From assembly GCA_015680685.1 (NCBI GenBank), contig MNCI01009457.1, positions 118,705 through 144,702 on the forward strand: a stretch of 25,998 nt of DNA, read 5' to 3'. Below the pieces are notes generated by a model. That model saw nothing but the letters and a program-made list of their open reading frames with translations. It made no database searches and was not told the DNA's origin. Source of the stretch: Gnetum montanum. Lineage: Eukaryota; Streptophyta; Gnetopsida; Gnetales; Gnetaceae. The position numbers and the translations under genes were made by a program. Positions 9,663-18,905 of the stretch are shown here, piece after piece. The first letter of the stretch is position 1. Every line of letters begins with the position of its first letter.

Positions 9663-10621
9663 TGAAAACACTCCAAAATACGCCAAAACGTCCAAGAATC
9701 GTTTAGTAAATTTTCTGCTTGCGATGCTAAATTTTCTTGTGAATTCTTGAGTCCTTTGCTTTTGCTCTTATAAACACAATGATCACACAAACATCCTTGT
9801 ACTCCATTTTCCATAACATTTTGACATTCCAAAATGGCAACAACACTCTTATGATATTTGTGAAAAAGAATAATGAGAAACACCAACTATAAATTAACAA
9901 CCATTACCTAAATGATGTTATAGTAAGAAAAATAAATATCTTTTTTCTTACATTGATGATTTGGGATCATTACTATATTTGGAAACTTCAACGTGCAATT
10001 ATTTTCTAGCAGCAAGAGCATACCTATGACCTCTCTTCATGAGTCAAATACTATATTCTCAAAGATGTCGTTTTTCAACTAAAACTTGAACCAAAAAAGC
10101 TCCAAGTGAAAGATGAACAATTAATTTATTTTCTATAGCATTGGTTTATTTTTGTTTTAGAGGCTCAAGGATGGGAAGCTTTTAGCTTTAGTTGCTATTT
10201 GTTCTTTATTTTTGATTGATGTAATCTTTTACATTTAGAGAGTTTTTTCCTTCTATTTACAACAAATCCTTTAGTAAAAAGCAAAAACATTGAGGGCACT
10301 TTTGAATAAGGGCAAGGTACAATTCTTTTACTAGCCCAAAAGGGAGATTTTTCAAGATTAGTTGTGGGGATGAAAATTTGAAAAACTATACCCAAAATCA
10401 TTAGGCTTTTTCTTTAGACTTTCTCTTTGATGATCTAATGTACTCTGAATTTTTTTAATATTATTATTCATTTTTTTTTTTGGGTAAAACATCCCTACCC
10501 ACCAACACCATCACACACACACACAAAGTCTTACAACTTGGAAAACAAGTATCATACCATCATATCAAATGATGGCATCTATCTCACATTGATGAGTTGT
10601 TGAATCAAATAAGTGAGGCCA
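9663..10621. other. unassigned AT-rich intergenic DNA
   Basis: No convincing coding region is seen on either strand. An open stretch on the minus strand at 9638-9886 has a few Cys and His residues but matches no family I recognise. A T-run at about 10471-10481 and an (AC)n microsatellite at about 10512-10525 precede the SINE-like segment. Confidence 0.5.
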
Positions 10622-10705
10622 CAATGAGGTGTTAGCCTAGTTGTAAGACACTTGATTTGGAAGCTCCAAGTCATGGGTTTGATTTTGATGGCCAATGCTG
10701 AGTTA
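10622..10705 (+). mobile_element. tRNA-derived SINE-like head with pol III A and B boxes
   Basis: GTTAGCCTAGTTGTA near 10630-10645 resembles an A box (TRGCNNAGTNGG). GGGTTTGATTTTG near 10676-10688 resembles a B box (GGTTCGANTCC) with a C-to-T change. The spacing of about 45 bp suits an internal RNA polymerase III promoter in a plant SINE or a tRNA pseudogene. It does not fold into an obvious complete tRNA. I cannot place the 3' end or target duplications. Confidence 0.45.
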
Positions 10706-10830
10706 TATAAAGTTCTATTGGACTATATATCTTGGGGTGTACCTATGTTTTACTTATTTTGGATTCCAACACCCAAAACTTTTAAGATTAGATATGAGCA
10801 TACGAGTTTTAATTGTTCCCTATCTATAGA

Positions 10831-11070
10831 CTAATCTTCCAACACCTAGATTAATTCATGATTCTATTTATAGATGACATCATCTTCACTTCATCATGAT
10901 AGAGGAGGGGCTTGTAGAGGATTTTTAAATTATGATAATCAAGACTCATTTACTCCTACCCATCTAAATGTTCCTTTTGGAAAAGAAAAGTTTAGTTCTT
11001 GAAACATGTTATATTAGGCACATGCATAAGTGTAGATCCAACTAAGATGTACGTTTTTGAAATTGGCCTA
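10831..11070 (+). pseudogene. Ty3/gypsy reverse transcriptase fragment (palm to thumb)
   Basis: A single frame, broken by stops, reads FMILFIDDIIFTSS around 10855-10890, with both catalytic Asp of the FIDD box kept (10873-10878). It continues with SKCSFWKRKV near 10966-10995 and HVILGTCISVDPTK near 11003-11046. These match consecutive blocks of gypsy RT, closer in wording to Del/chromovirus-type elements than to the Athila-like copies here. About six stop codons interrupt it. Neither the rest of pol nor LTRs are visible nearby, so it is an isolated fragment. Confidence 0.75.
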
Positions 11071-11148
11071 CAATAGCTTGAGTTTCCCACATAAGAAGCC
11101 TCTTACAACCACATCCTCAAAATTTACTTAAAATGAACTAAAATTTGA

Positions 11149-11164
11149 ATATATATATATATAA
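11149..11164. repeat. (AT)n microsatellite
   Basis: A short uninterrupted AT dinucleotide run is followed by AATATC. Confidence 0.85.
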
Positions 11165-11466
11165 TATCTTAGATGATGACACTTATGTTTTATCTTAGAC
11201 TTGAAAGAATGCATACACTTGCAGGCTCGTTCCAGGAAACGACAAAACGAGAAAATCTAAAGAAAACCGAAACTGGTGCCATATCTTTGGAATAATTTAT
11301 TCTGGTTGTAAAGGAAAGAGAAGGGGCTGAAGTCAAGAATGAAAGTTGAGCAGAAAGAGAGTTTCCGGGACCACGAGGTTACACATTATATTGTGATATG
11401 TGGTTTTTGAAGGAGAATCCAAGTAATGCTCTGGGACGGAGAAAAAATATCCCTGAGTTTGCATTA

Positions 11467-11532
11467 CACGATTTTAAAAGCAAAATCATCATCACTCTCC
11501 ACGATTTCAAAAACAAAATCATCATCACTCTC
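11467..11532. repeat. 33-bp direct tandem duplication upstream of a TATA box
   Basis: CACGATTTTAAAAGC, then AAAATCATCATCACTCTC, at 11467-11499 is repeated at 11500-11532 with two mismatches. It lies 46-111 bp upstream of TATAAATA at 11578, where promoter elements would be. It could be regulatory or simply a slippage product. Confidence 0.85.
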
Positions 11533-11577
11533 CACACGTTTTGTGGCCCCAATTTTCTCGAAGGGCTTCTGACCATC

Positions 11578-11585
11578 TATAAATA
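11578..11585 (+). promoter_or_regulatory. TATA box of a gene-like unit
   Basis: TATAAATA in a GC-richer context is followed about 30 bp later by pyrimidine/CA-type start-site candidates (about 11608-11620). A 5' leader of about 60 nt would run to the ATG at 11675. The spacing is that of a normal plant RNA polymerase II core promoter. Confidence 0.5.
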
Positions 11586-11674
11586 ACAACACGCTGCTCT
11601 TTCGGCTGCCCAGCAGTAACAAGAATCACAGCGTATACCAACAATTGTTCTGGGTCAAAGTTTCATAATCAGCT

Positions 11675-12139
11675 ATGGCTTCTCAGAGTAAGGCGGTGGC
11701 TTCTGATGATGATTCTGCTGCTGCCTTGAACAACAGCACTAATAATCATAGATGCTGCTGCTGCTGTGACAAAAACAGTATTATCAGTCACTGATATTAC
11801 ACAGTAAACGGAGATCCATACAACAAGAATTAAAAGGAAGAAAGGGCGCAGGAAATCAACATGGAAAAACCAATTACTGAATATAATCTTCTGCTGTTGA
11901 AGCAGAACAAGAAAGCAAGTCTGATGAAGAAGAAGCGAGTCAAGTTGATCCTGTAGTTGAATCTGTTGAGGTTTTTTCATGGTACTTTCCTGTGTCACAT
12001 ATATGAATTGATTGACGTTCATTTCTGTTCTCAATCAATCATTAAGTAGTTAATGTTCTCTCTGGCATGGCCTTGCAGTCTTACTGTTGCAGCAGAAGAA
12101 AAACTGGATATAGTTTATGAAGATGAAATAGAGCATTAA
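11675..12139 (+). pseudogene. decayed or captured host gene fragment, small acidic protein, one intron
   Basis: I do not recognise the product. ATG at 11675 is followed by GCTTCT, a favourable plant initiation context, and opens a 39-residue frame starting MASQSKAVAS, with Ser, Ala, Asn and a Cys run, ending at 11794. A second frame from 11887 reads an acidic Glu/Ser/Asp stretch (EQESKSDEEEASQVD). It is joined through a possible 97-nt intron (GT at 11982, AG at 12078) to a further acidic tail reading EEKLDIVYEDEIEH before TAA at 12137-12139. The two parts are in different frames, so at least one indel or a missed splice is needed. Upstream lie a TATA box and a 33-bp duplication. The intron-like structure argues against a processed pseudogene. 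The 121-residue antisense open stretch (11669-12034) is probably a shadow. Confidence 0.4.
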
Positions 12140-12672
12140 GATGAAGATGGGATAAACACACAGGAGATAGTTTTCTTTTTAACTGTAAATTGGCATTTTA
12201 CATGTCGAATGATTTGGAATAATATTGGAATATACTACGCATGTGGGCTGGTGCGCATACTTTTATTTGTAGCAGATTAGAGAAGATCCTTAACAGAAAT
12301 GCTTACTTATTTATATGGTGGTAATCACAGGTGCTCTGCTAGATCTCACTTTCTATTGATTAAAACAGATATAAATCAATCTTCAAACAAAGCAAGGTAT
12401 CAGAAAATCTTATAGAAGAATAGCATATCATTGTTCTTTCTTTAATGCACTGAGTTAAAATATAGTATTCATGAAAAAACTTTGCCACACTTGTTTCAAG
12501 TAAAAGCTTCAACTTTGGATCATTTTGTTGATGAGGTATTCGAAAACCATCATGATCATACCACAGCCTTGCAAAAAAAAAATTGTATCTAAGTGACACT
12601 TTGTGAAAAGTGATCTCACAAGAATGCAATTAAGAATTTTCATTTCCATTTCCATAATTAAAGGTAGTGCAG
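12140..12672. other. non-coding DNA after the gene-like unit
   Basis: AT-rich sequence resembling a 3' untranslated region or intron. Open stretches on the minus strand are short and have no recognisable motif. Confidence 0.4.
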
Positions 12673-12734
12673 ATTGAAAAAGAAGTGTGTTGAAGAGATC
12701 TACAGCTATGTGCATCTTTCTACCAAGGGCTCAG
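12673..12734 (+). pseudogene. candidate internal exon
   Basis: A 62-nt stretch preceded by GTGCAG and followed by GTAATT is open in one frame and reads LKKKCVEEIYSYVHLSTKGS. The splice-site-like borders and plausible amino acid composition suggest a further exon of the fragment upstream, or of another gene. The run is too short to identify a family and could be chance. Confidence 0.25.
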
Positions 12735-13689
12735 GTAATTCTGGCCGAACCCACTAATATGATGGACATCCAACTTGCAAATAACGATGGATTAATACGA
12801 AATTCCTGTACCTCAATTTTATATTAAAACTGTGGTTATGCTTTTACTGTAATCTATTGAATATGGTCCTTCCAGAAGTCATACGTATGGGAATGTAGCT
12901 CCCAATAATGTTGTGTAATTTACGGTCTGGCATGTGGGAGCCTGAGGGCCATTGTGCTATGCTGGTTGCATTATTAGGCTGAATCTTTTTTTCTGGTCAA
13001 AAGGGGTGCAGTGCGGTTATTTGTTATAAAGCTAACAAGAAAAGCACTTCAAGAGTTTGCAAGCTTTTCGCTTATCAGCTGTATTCTTTCTTTTAATTAG
13101 TAATACAGCCATGTATATCAATTAATGTCATTAAATAACTATGACAAAATAATTAAACCTGGTGGGATGAGTAGTGAGTCAGTCTCTAGAGGCTAAATCC
13201 TGGTCACTCCTTGTTACATCCCATCCAGAGACATTAGGTATGGTCATATACTTACCATTTCTACATTACGTGTGGTATGGTGTCCTGATGGGTTTTTGGG
13301 GATGAGTTAATGTAATATAAATGTATTCTATATGTTATGATGCTTTATCTTAATGTTACGATTATGATGTCTTCACATCCTTAACTAACATGATTATGTT
13401 TACATGCTTAACTAACATGATTATGTACACTAACCCTGTGTGATGTGTTAAACCAGTGAGGTTGATAGCTAGGGTGTTAAATTGGTGTACAAAAGCACCT
13501 ATCTGGTATGTCTTTATGTTGTATGTGTGATTTTGGTATTTATGCATTTGCACTATAGTGCAAGTTTGCAAGTACAATTATATCTCTTTAAATACATTAG
13601 TTGTAATTTACATCATGAATGTATTTGATCTAGAAAAACATTATATCAATTTAACTTTTTCCTCATGTATAATGTTCCATGGCCATTAT
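12735..13689. other. unassigned intergenic or intron-like DNA
   Basis: No coding signal is seen. It has a mixed composition, less AT-rich up to about 13050, then AT-rich. It contains a small tandem duplication near 13380. The boundary between the gene-like island and the Helitron remnant must lie here but cannot be placed. Confidence 0.4.
13380..13426. repeat. 27-bp tandem duplication
   Basis: CTTAACTAACATGATTATGT occurs at 13380-13399 and 13407-13426, exact over 20 bp, period 27. Confidence 0.9.
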
Positions 13690-14370
13690 AGGCTAAATCA
13701 GAACTCTTTCAAGATCCACATAACAAAAATCATGTTGCTTACAAACCACGTGGAAATGATTTGAAATTGAATGTTCAAAATAGAATGATTCTTCAAACAT
13801 GGATTGCAAACATAGACTTTCAACCACAACTTGACAAATATGTTGTTGTTAAGTATATTGCAAAATATGCAACAAAATTTGAAAACAACTCAAGATCCTT
13901 TCATGATTTGTTACTTCATATTGCAGAATCCCAAAACCTGAAAGAAAATGCAATGAATGCATACAAAAGACTTATGATGGGTGTTGTAGCTAATAGACAC
14001 ATTGGTGCTATGGAGGTTTTTCATATGCTATATGAACTTCCATTGGTTGAATGCAGTAGAACATTTGATACTATAAATGTGTTTAGAGATATCTAATGGG
14101 TTATACTATTTGCAGATGGAGATGAGGAACCAGAAACATACACATCCTTTATTAATGCATATCAAAAGAGACCATTGGAAATGGAAAGAGTTTCATTACT
14201 AAATCCTATGAAACACTTTATATTTAGCTCAAAAAATAGAGAGGTGTTAATGTGGAGGACTTGACCACAACTAGTTTTTATTAGAACATATCCTAGATTT
14301 AGAGTAGCTCCAGGAGTAGGAGAGGAAAAATGGATAGATTATTGTTAGGCATAGTTGCTACTGCACTATC
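13690..14370 (+). pseudogene. Helitron Rep (HUH nuclease) C-terminal part, truncated
   Basis: Helitron RepHel proteins nick and rejoin single strands during rolling-circle transposition. The frame from about 13690 to 14370 reads ILQTWIANIDFQPQLDKY, then KYIAKYATK. The latter is the Rep motif with two Tyr (codons 13854-13856 and 13866-13868) four residues apart, both kept. It continues with a conserved ANRHIGAMEVFHMLYELPL segment (about 13993-14050) and RTYPRFRVAPG (about 14284-14318). Stops occur at 14094-14096, near 14262 and near 14347. The upstream HUH metal-binding part is absent. Plant helicase-like annotations of this type are often labelled PIF1-like. Confidence 0.8.
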
Positions 14371-15330
14371 CATTTGAGATGTGAAACATGATCTAGAAAT
14401 AAATGATGAAGAAATTAAACTAAAATGGATTTTTGTTCGACACATATATGAATTAGAAGAGGAGACATTCGATGAAGATCTTGAATGTGCTTGTGAGGAA
14501 GAGAGGCAGTATACAAATATTATTCCAGAAAGACACAATTATATTGAATATGATTTTGAAATACTGAATCGACATCTACTTGCATCAACTCATTTTCAAC
14601 AAAGTGAACTTGAAATGCTTGAATTAAAGGATCAAGACAGATAGCATGAATGGTCAGTTAGCCATCCTAAAGAAGATGTTGCAAAGATTGCTACATCTTT
14701 TGCTTATATCATAGATCACATGGGATAATAACACCTTTAAGAAATTACTACAAGGAGGTGGACTTATCTTCCCTAGATTTCAACAGAAGAAATGCTACAA
14801 GATTATCGCTAGCCATTTCTATATGCAACAATTCGAACTCAATGGAGTTGATCCACTATTGATGATTATTCAAGGTACAGTGGACATAAGAAAATCGTAT
14901 CTCATTGAGACTATTTGTAAAGAATTTAGTCAAACTTTCTCATTAGGAAAAAATATTTTATTGGTGCTCACCCCCACTGGTGTTATGTTGTATAATATTA
15001 ATGCAATTATAATACATTCTACATTAAAGATTGAAATCGGGGAGTACAAACCATTGGCTGCATTATTGAAAAATAGATACAAATACATAAAGTATATTGT
15101 TATATATGAAATGAGTTTTATAGATGGAAAATTTCTTAGCATCATTGAAATATTTCAGAAAAATTGATTAGATAATTTTGGTGGTAGATCAGTGATATTC
15201 ATTGGCAATCTTGTGCAGCTTCCACTTGTGAAAGATGTAATATCGTACATATCATCCAAAATGCATGTGAAGAATTTATTGTTAGCATTTAATATATTTG
15301 TAACCTATTAATGCATAAATTTTGGATGCA
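14371..15330 (+). pseudogene. Helitron PIF1-type helicase N-terminal half, ATPase motifs destroyed
   Basis: This continues the RepHel remnant after a frameshift. A linker reads EIKLKWIFVRHIYELEEETF (about 14410-14470). The helicase starts near 14823. The Walker A region reads IIQGTVDIRKSYL, with Arg at 14889-14891 replacing the invariant Gly before Lys-Ser. Walker B reads IVIYEMSF, with Tyr (15105-15107) in place of the DEMS Asp. After a stop at 15165-15167, GGRSVIFIGNLVQLPLV matches the motif III region with Asp changed to Asn. Nothing resembling motifs IV-VI follows. The remnant ends where a CACTA-like terminus starts at 15335. The protein is non-functional. Confidence 0.82.
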
Positions 15331-15334
15331 CCAA

Positions 15335-16671
15335 CACTAGGAAAAAAACTTGTTTAGGGAGACTATCACCTAAGGTGCCTCCTATATGGGTATAGAAACT
15401 TGGAAATAGTCTCAAGTGGACAGGGCTATGTGAAATTCCAGAAAAATAATTAAACTAAAAATTTGAGAGAATTTAAATTCAACAACTATATTAAATTTTA
15501 ATAAAAAAATAGTAACTAGTAAATTTTAAAAATTCCCTAGTCTCCCCTACTGCTATCGCCAATCCATCGCTACTGGTGGTGCCCACTGTTGGGTAAGAAA
15601 ACCCCAATCATCACTAGAACGTGTGCTTGTGACACCATAACATCACTCCACTATGCATCTGATATTTGATGCCACTAGAGGAAGGAGAGAAAAGGAGACC
15701 CTATTGTTCCTCTTGCCATGCATTTGATGTGGTAGGGGGAGAGTGACCACCATTCATCCTGCCACGTGCACTACTATGATAGAGAAAGAGAGTGTGTATG
15801 ATTAATCCCATTGCGGAAATGCATTGCCACAGTTACCTGCAACACGACACAGACACTGGTTTGGGTGTGCCTACCACTGCAATTTGCACCTCTGTTCATT
15901 ACTGTTTGCCATGTGTGTAGCCACTGAGAGAGAGATCTAGAGTTGTTCAATGCACTACCTACCATTGTCACATGTTGTGCACCACTGGTTGCAGCTCACC
16001 ATAACATCAACTCTTGCTACTGCGGCTAACTACGATATGTAGCTCCAGTGCACCATTGACCATTGTTGATGTGTGTGTCTCTTGTATGCGTGTTGCCTAT
16101 CTCACATGTAGCCACTACCAGGAGAGAGAGGGAGTGATTTTGCATCCTTAGCACCACCATGTGCCCTGCTACTGTTGACATGCAGTAGTTCTACTAGCCG
16201 CTAACACTACTACTCATGCCACCATTAGCTGTTGTGAGAACCATGTGCCCCTGCTATTGGGAAAGGACACCTACTTGTTGTTGCGTGGTCACCTATTGCT
16301 ATCTCTACATGCTTGCTCAATCTAGATAGATAGGCCTCAATTCACCCTCACACACACATCATGAGTGCTAACTTTATGCTGCAGGTAAACACTTGTAATT
16401 CACATGCTATGGTTACCTGCAATGCTTGCCATGCATCGCGTGTTGCCAATAGTAGCCACCACACACCACTATGCGAAAGGAAGAGAGACCATCATCTTCT
16501 CATCTTTCCAAGCTAAGGAGGGGAGGCTTCCTAATGCTTCTAATTGCTGGTCGTAGCCTTCCTTTTATAGCTACTCCTACACATTTCTATCGTGACCTCA
16601 TCTACAAGTGTATATCTCAATCAGTGTCTACATATTTTGTCTTTATAATCTAACTATTTTTCTAATTTTAG
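15335..16671. mobile_element. CACTA-like transposon end plus non-coding insert
   Basis: CACTAGGAAAAAAACTTG at 15335 has the look of a CACTA (En/Spm) terminus. Short subterminal motifs recur in both orientations: GGGAGACTA (15357-15365), ATAGTCTC (15406-15413) and TAGTCTCCC (15539-15547). From 15540 to 16640 the DNA is less AT-rich than its surroundings, with scattered GAGAGA runs and CCACC-type words and no coding region. The other end is uncertain: TTTTAGTG at 16666-16673 would fit a TAGTG terminus, but flanking 3-bp duplications do not match. No transposase is visible. Confidence 0.35.
16381..16421. repeat. 9-bp inverted repeat TGCAGGTAA / TTACCTGCA
   Basis: The arms lie at about 16381-16389 and 16413-16421. 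A further TTACCTGCA occurs at about 15833. This is a short recurring word within the CACTA-like insert, possibly part of a diverged internal repeat. Confidence 0.5.
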
Positions 16672-17282
16672 TGATGGATGGGATCCTATGATAGGCAAGT
16701 AGGCTTTTAGGTGTTGTCAAAAGCACAAAAGGAAGGCAGATTTTTAACAATCAATCAAGCTTGGATAAAAACATGCACAATTTTAAGGTTTTTAAAGTAA
16801 ACTCATTAAAACTCAATGGTACTAGCTCAATCAGAGAAAAACTAGGTTTATTGCCAAGTTAGGTATACAATTTTTAAATTTGCATCTCTGTTTACTTTGT
16901 TAGTTGCCATCACCTTAATGGATGTTTCAGTAAGTTGTTTTATATACCATTGCTGCTGGGTATTTCAAGCTTGTAAAGTTGATTGGATTTTCAATGCTCA
17001 CTAGAGAGTACTAGAGAGAGTTCAAATTTAAAATGCAAAAAGAAGTTTTTAAGAATTTTAAAGCATTAGAATATGAAAAATGTAGTTATAGATATTCACT
17101 TTGACAGTCAATCAACCTCCATCTGAAAAATGTAATAATTTCACTTGGTGTTAGAGTCAATTTTTAAAATGTACCTTTTTCTATGTTTCTTTAAAGGATA
17201 ATTTAAACTTTCTAATATGATAACCTAAAACATGTTGGTGATCATGGCCCTGTGCCTAGTATGGGTAATGCTAGCATCAACA
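16672..17282 (-). mobile_element. 3' LTR of an older minus-strand gypsy element
   Basis: On the minus strand the block runs from TGTTGATGC at 17282 to CATCCATCA at 16672, 611 bp bounded by TG and CA. It is preceded by a polypurine tract. It has a TATATAAAA box at about 16938-16946 and an AATAAA signal near 16850, in the right order for an LTR. It lies downstream, in minus sense, of the pol remnant at 18630-19509. The partner 5' LTR is not in the window. Confidence 0.5.
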
Positions 17283-17296
17283 CTTAGCCCCCAAAC
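17283..17296 (-). other. polypurine tract of older minus-strand element
   Basis: GTTTGGGGGCTAAG on the minus strand directly precedes the TGTTGATG start of the LTR. Confidence 0.5.
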
Positions 17297-18629
17297 TAGA
17301 AATTGCATGCAAGTGCAAGGAGCAACAAAACCATAGAAATTTTAAAATGGAGATGCAATAGATAGATGATCAAAAAGATCACAAAACAAAAAAATTAAAA
17401 TTTAAAAGTAAACTATATTGATCTAAACATGATAAAAAATAACCATATAATCAAGAGAGAACTAAACATGGGATACCCTTGCTACACCATCTTATTTAAT
17501 TAAGATCAAAATATATACTGTTTATAAATCATAATTTTAACAACATAGATATTAAAGTATATAAGTAAGATCTTATTCCCAATCTTCTCACAAGATAAAA
17601 GTAAAAGGTATGTGGATTACTTTGAACATGAGACTTATGCTAAACTTAATAAGGAGGATAAGTTGATCTTAGATCATAACTAGCCATAACTTTTGGATTT
17701 TTCCTTAGGACTCTTTCTTCTTCTTTTTTTCTTTGACATTCAGAAAGGGAATGGGTAAAAAGGGACTATTTACTTTTCTCTTTTTCAATTTTGGGAAAAT
17801 AGGTTCAAAAGGGAAATGAAGGCTAAGGTGAGGATTGTTGCTGGACCCCATCACACTCATGAAGTTATTAAACTACCAATGAACATGATCCTCATTCTTT
17901 TTCTTTTATTTCTTTTTTTTTCTTTTGAGAAAACTTTGCTCATGGTGTACTTCACTCTTAAGATAGAATTTCCAACATAAGTCTGGCCAATTAGCTACAT
18001 TTCCAAAGAACACAGTCCTTTAGAAACTTTGCCCATGGTGTAGTTCAACCCTTGTGTATATGCCTTTTAATTACAATCTAGATGGCATAAAAGTAGGCCT
18101 CCTGGGTGGCTAAGGGTTCTGAAGTGGAGATGAACACATTTCACCCTATTTCTTACAGGATATCCATGGATCATCACACTTGAGGGCTAGGGCTTATGAG
18201 AGGGAAAATGACATTTTCCAAGGTCACCTATTAATTATGGCTAGCCATTCTCCAACTTCACATATCTTACACTTACATGATCATGATGATAACATGATAA
18301 AGTAGCATAAATCTCATCCTCCATAATCCAGAATAACTAATAAAACTAAAACCTTGAAATAGACTAGGAGGAATCACAACATTATCAAAATATATAATAT
18401 AAAGGAGGTTATAGTACTAGGATATATCATATAAAACATTATTTTTGAACGTTTTTATGATGACCCAATGCCTAGTAACTCAAATGATCATAATGATTAT
18501 TAAAATCATATGAAAAGCTCAAATCAAACCAAAACCAATATGCTAAAAAAATATGATGGAAATGCAAAGAAAATATGCAAATGAAACTATATACAAATGA
18601 AATGCATGGTGAAGGAGAAGAAAACATGC
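17297..18629 (-). mobile_element. 3' non-coding region of older minus-strand element
   Basis: About 1.3 kb lie between integrase and the polypurine tract with no coding signal. A 31-bp block with AAACTTTGCYCATGGTGTA occurs twice, at 17928-17958 and 18023-18053, with several mismatches. Long T/C-rich runs lie at 17700-17780 and 17900-17930. Confidence 0.5.
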
Positions 18630-18905
18630 AACTAAGGATCTATTAGGTGTCCAAGTTGGGCACCTAAGTATAAATGCTTCAAATGAAATGCATTAAAATT
18701 TCTAGGTAACTTATATCCTTGCAAATTAGCAATTTTGTACACACTGGGACTAATGACATCTGTAATTTTGAATGGACCTAATCACATAGGAGAAAACTTA
18801 GTTTGAGGATCTATTTGACTAGGTGCTTTATCTCTTTTTAGGACTAGAACTCCTATTTTAAAGACTTTACCTACATATTTTTTGTCAGACCATCTTTTAA
18901 CAAGT
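18630..18905 (-). pseudogene. gypsy integrase C-terminal domain fragment
   Basis: On the minus strand one frame reads RWSDKKYVGKVFKIG, VLVLKRDK, KFSPM, LGPFKITDVISPSVYKI, then LPRNFNAFHLKHLY. This is the wording and order of the C-terminal DNA-binding part of plant gypsy integrases (G-D-L-V-L, GPF/Y-x-I, LP-x-x-x-N-x-x-x-LK-x-x-Y). A stop stands where a Trp is usual (M-stop-LGPF). Upstream it is joined directly to reverse-transcriptase sequence, with the rest of RT, RNase H and the integrase core missing. Confidence 0.75.

Noticed and set aside
9638-9886. 82-codon open stretch on the minus strand with a few Cys and His
   Set aside because: The spacing fits no zinc-binding family I recognise and it overlaps the hairpin edge of a repeat.
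11669-12034. 121-codon open stretch on the minus strand over the gene-like island
   Set aside because: It is antisense to a more convincing promoter/ATG/intron arrangement, is hydrophobic without known motifs, and is probably a shadow of the Ser/Glu/Asp-rich plus strand.
15774-15971. 65-codon open stretch on the minus strand in the CACTA-like insert
   Set aside because: No motif, codon bias or homology sign, in a repeat-like, word-rich region.
16666-16674. TTTTAGTG as the right end of a CACTA element
   Set aside because: Flanking bases do not give a matching 3-bp duplication and the subterminal motifs of the left end are not seen nearby. It also overlaps the end of the neighbouring LTR.
17928-18053. 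CATGGTGTAGTTC-like words resembling the 77-bp unit of the Athila-like 3' region
   Set aside because: They lie on the opposite strand relative to the element sense, and the match is short, so common origin is not supported.
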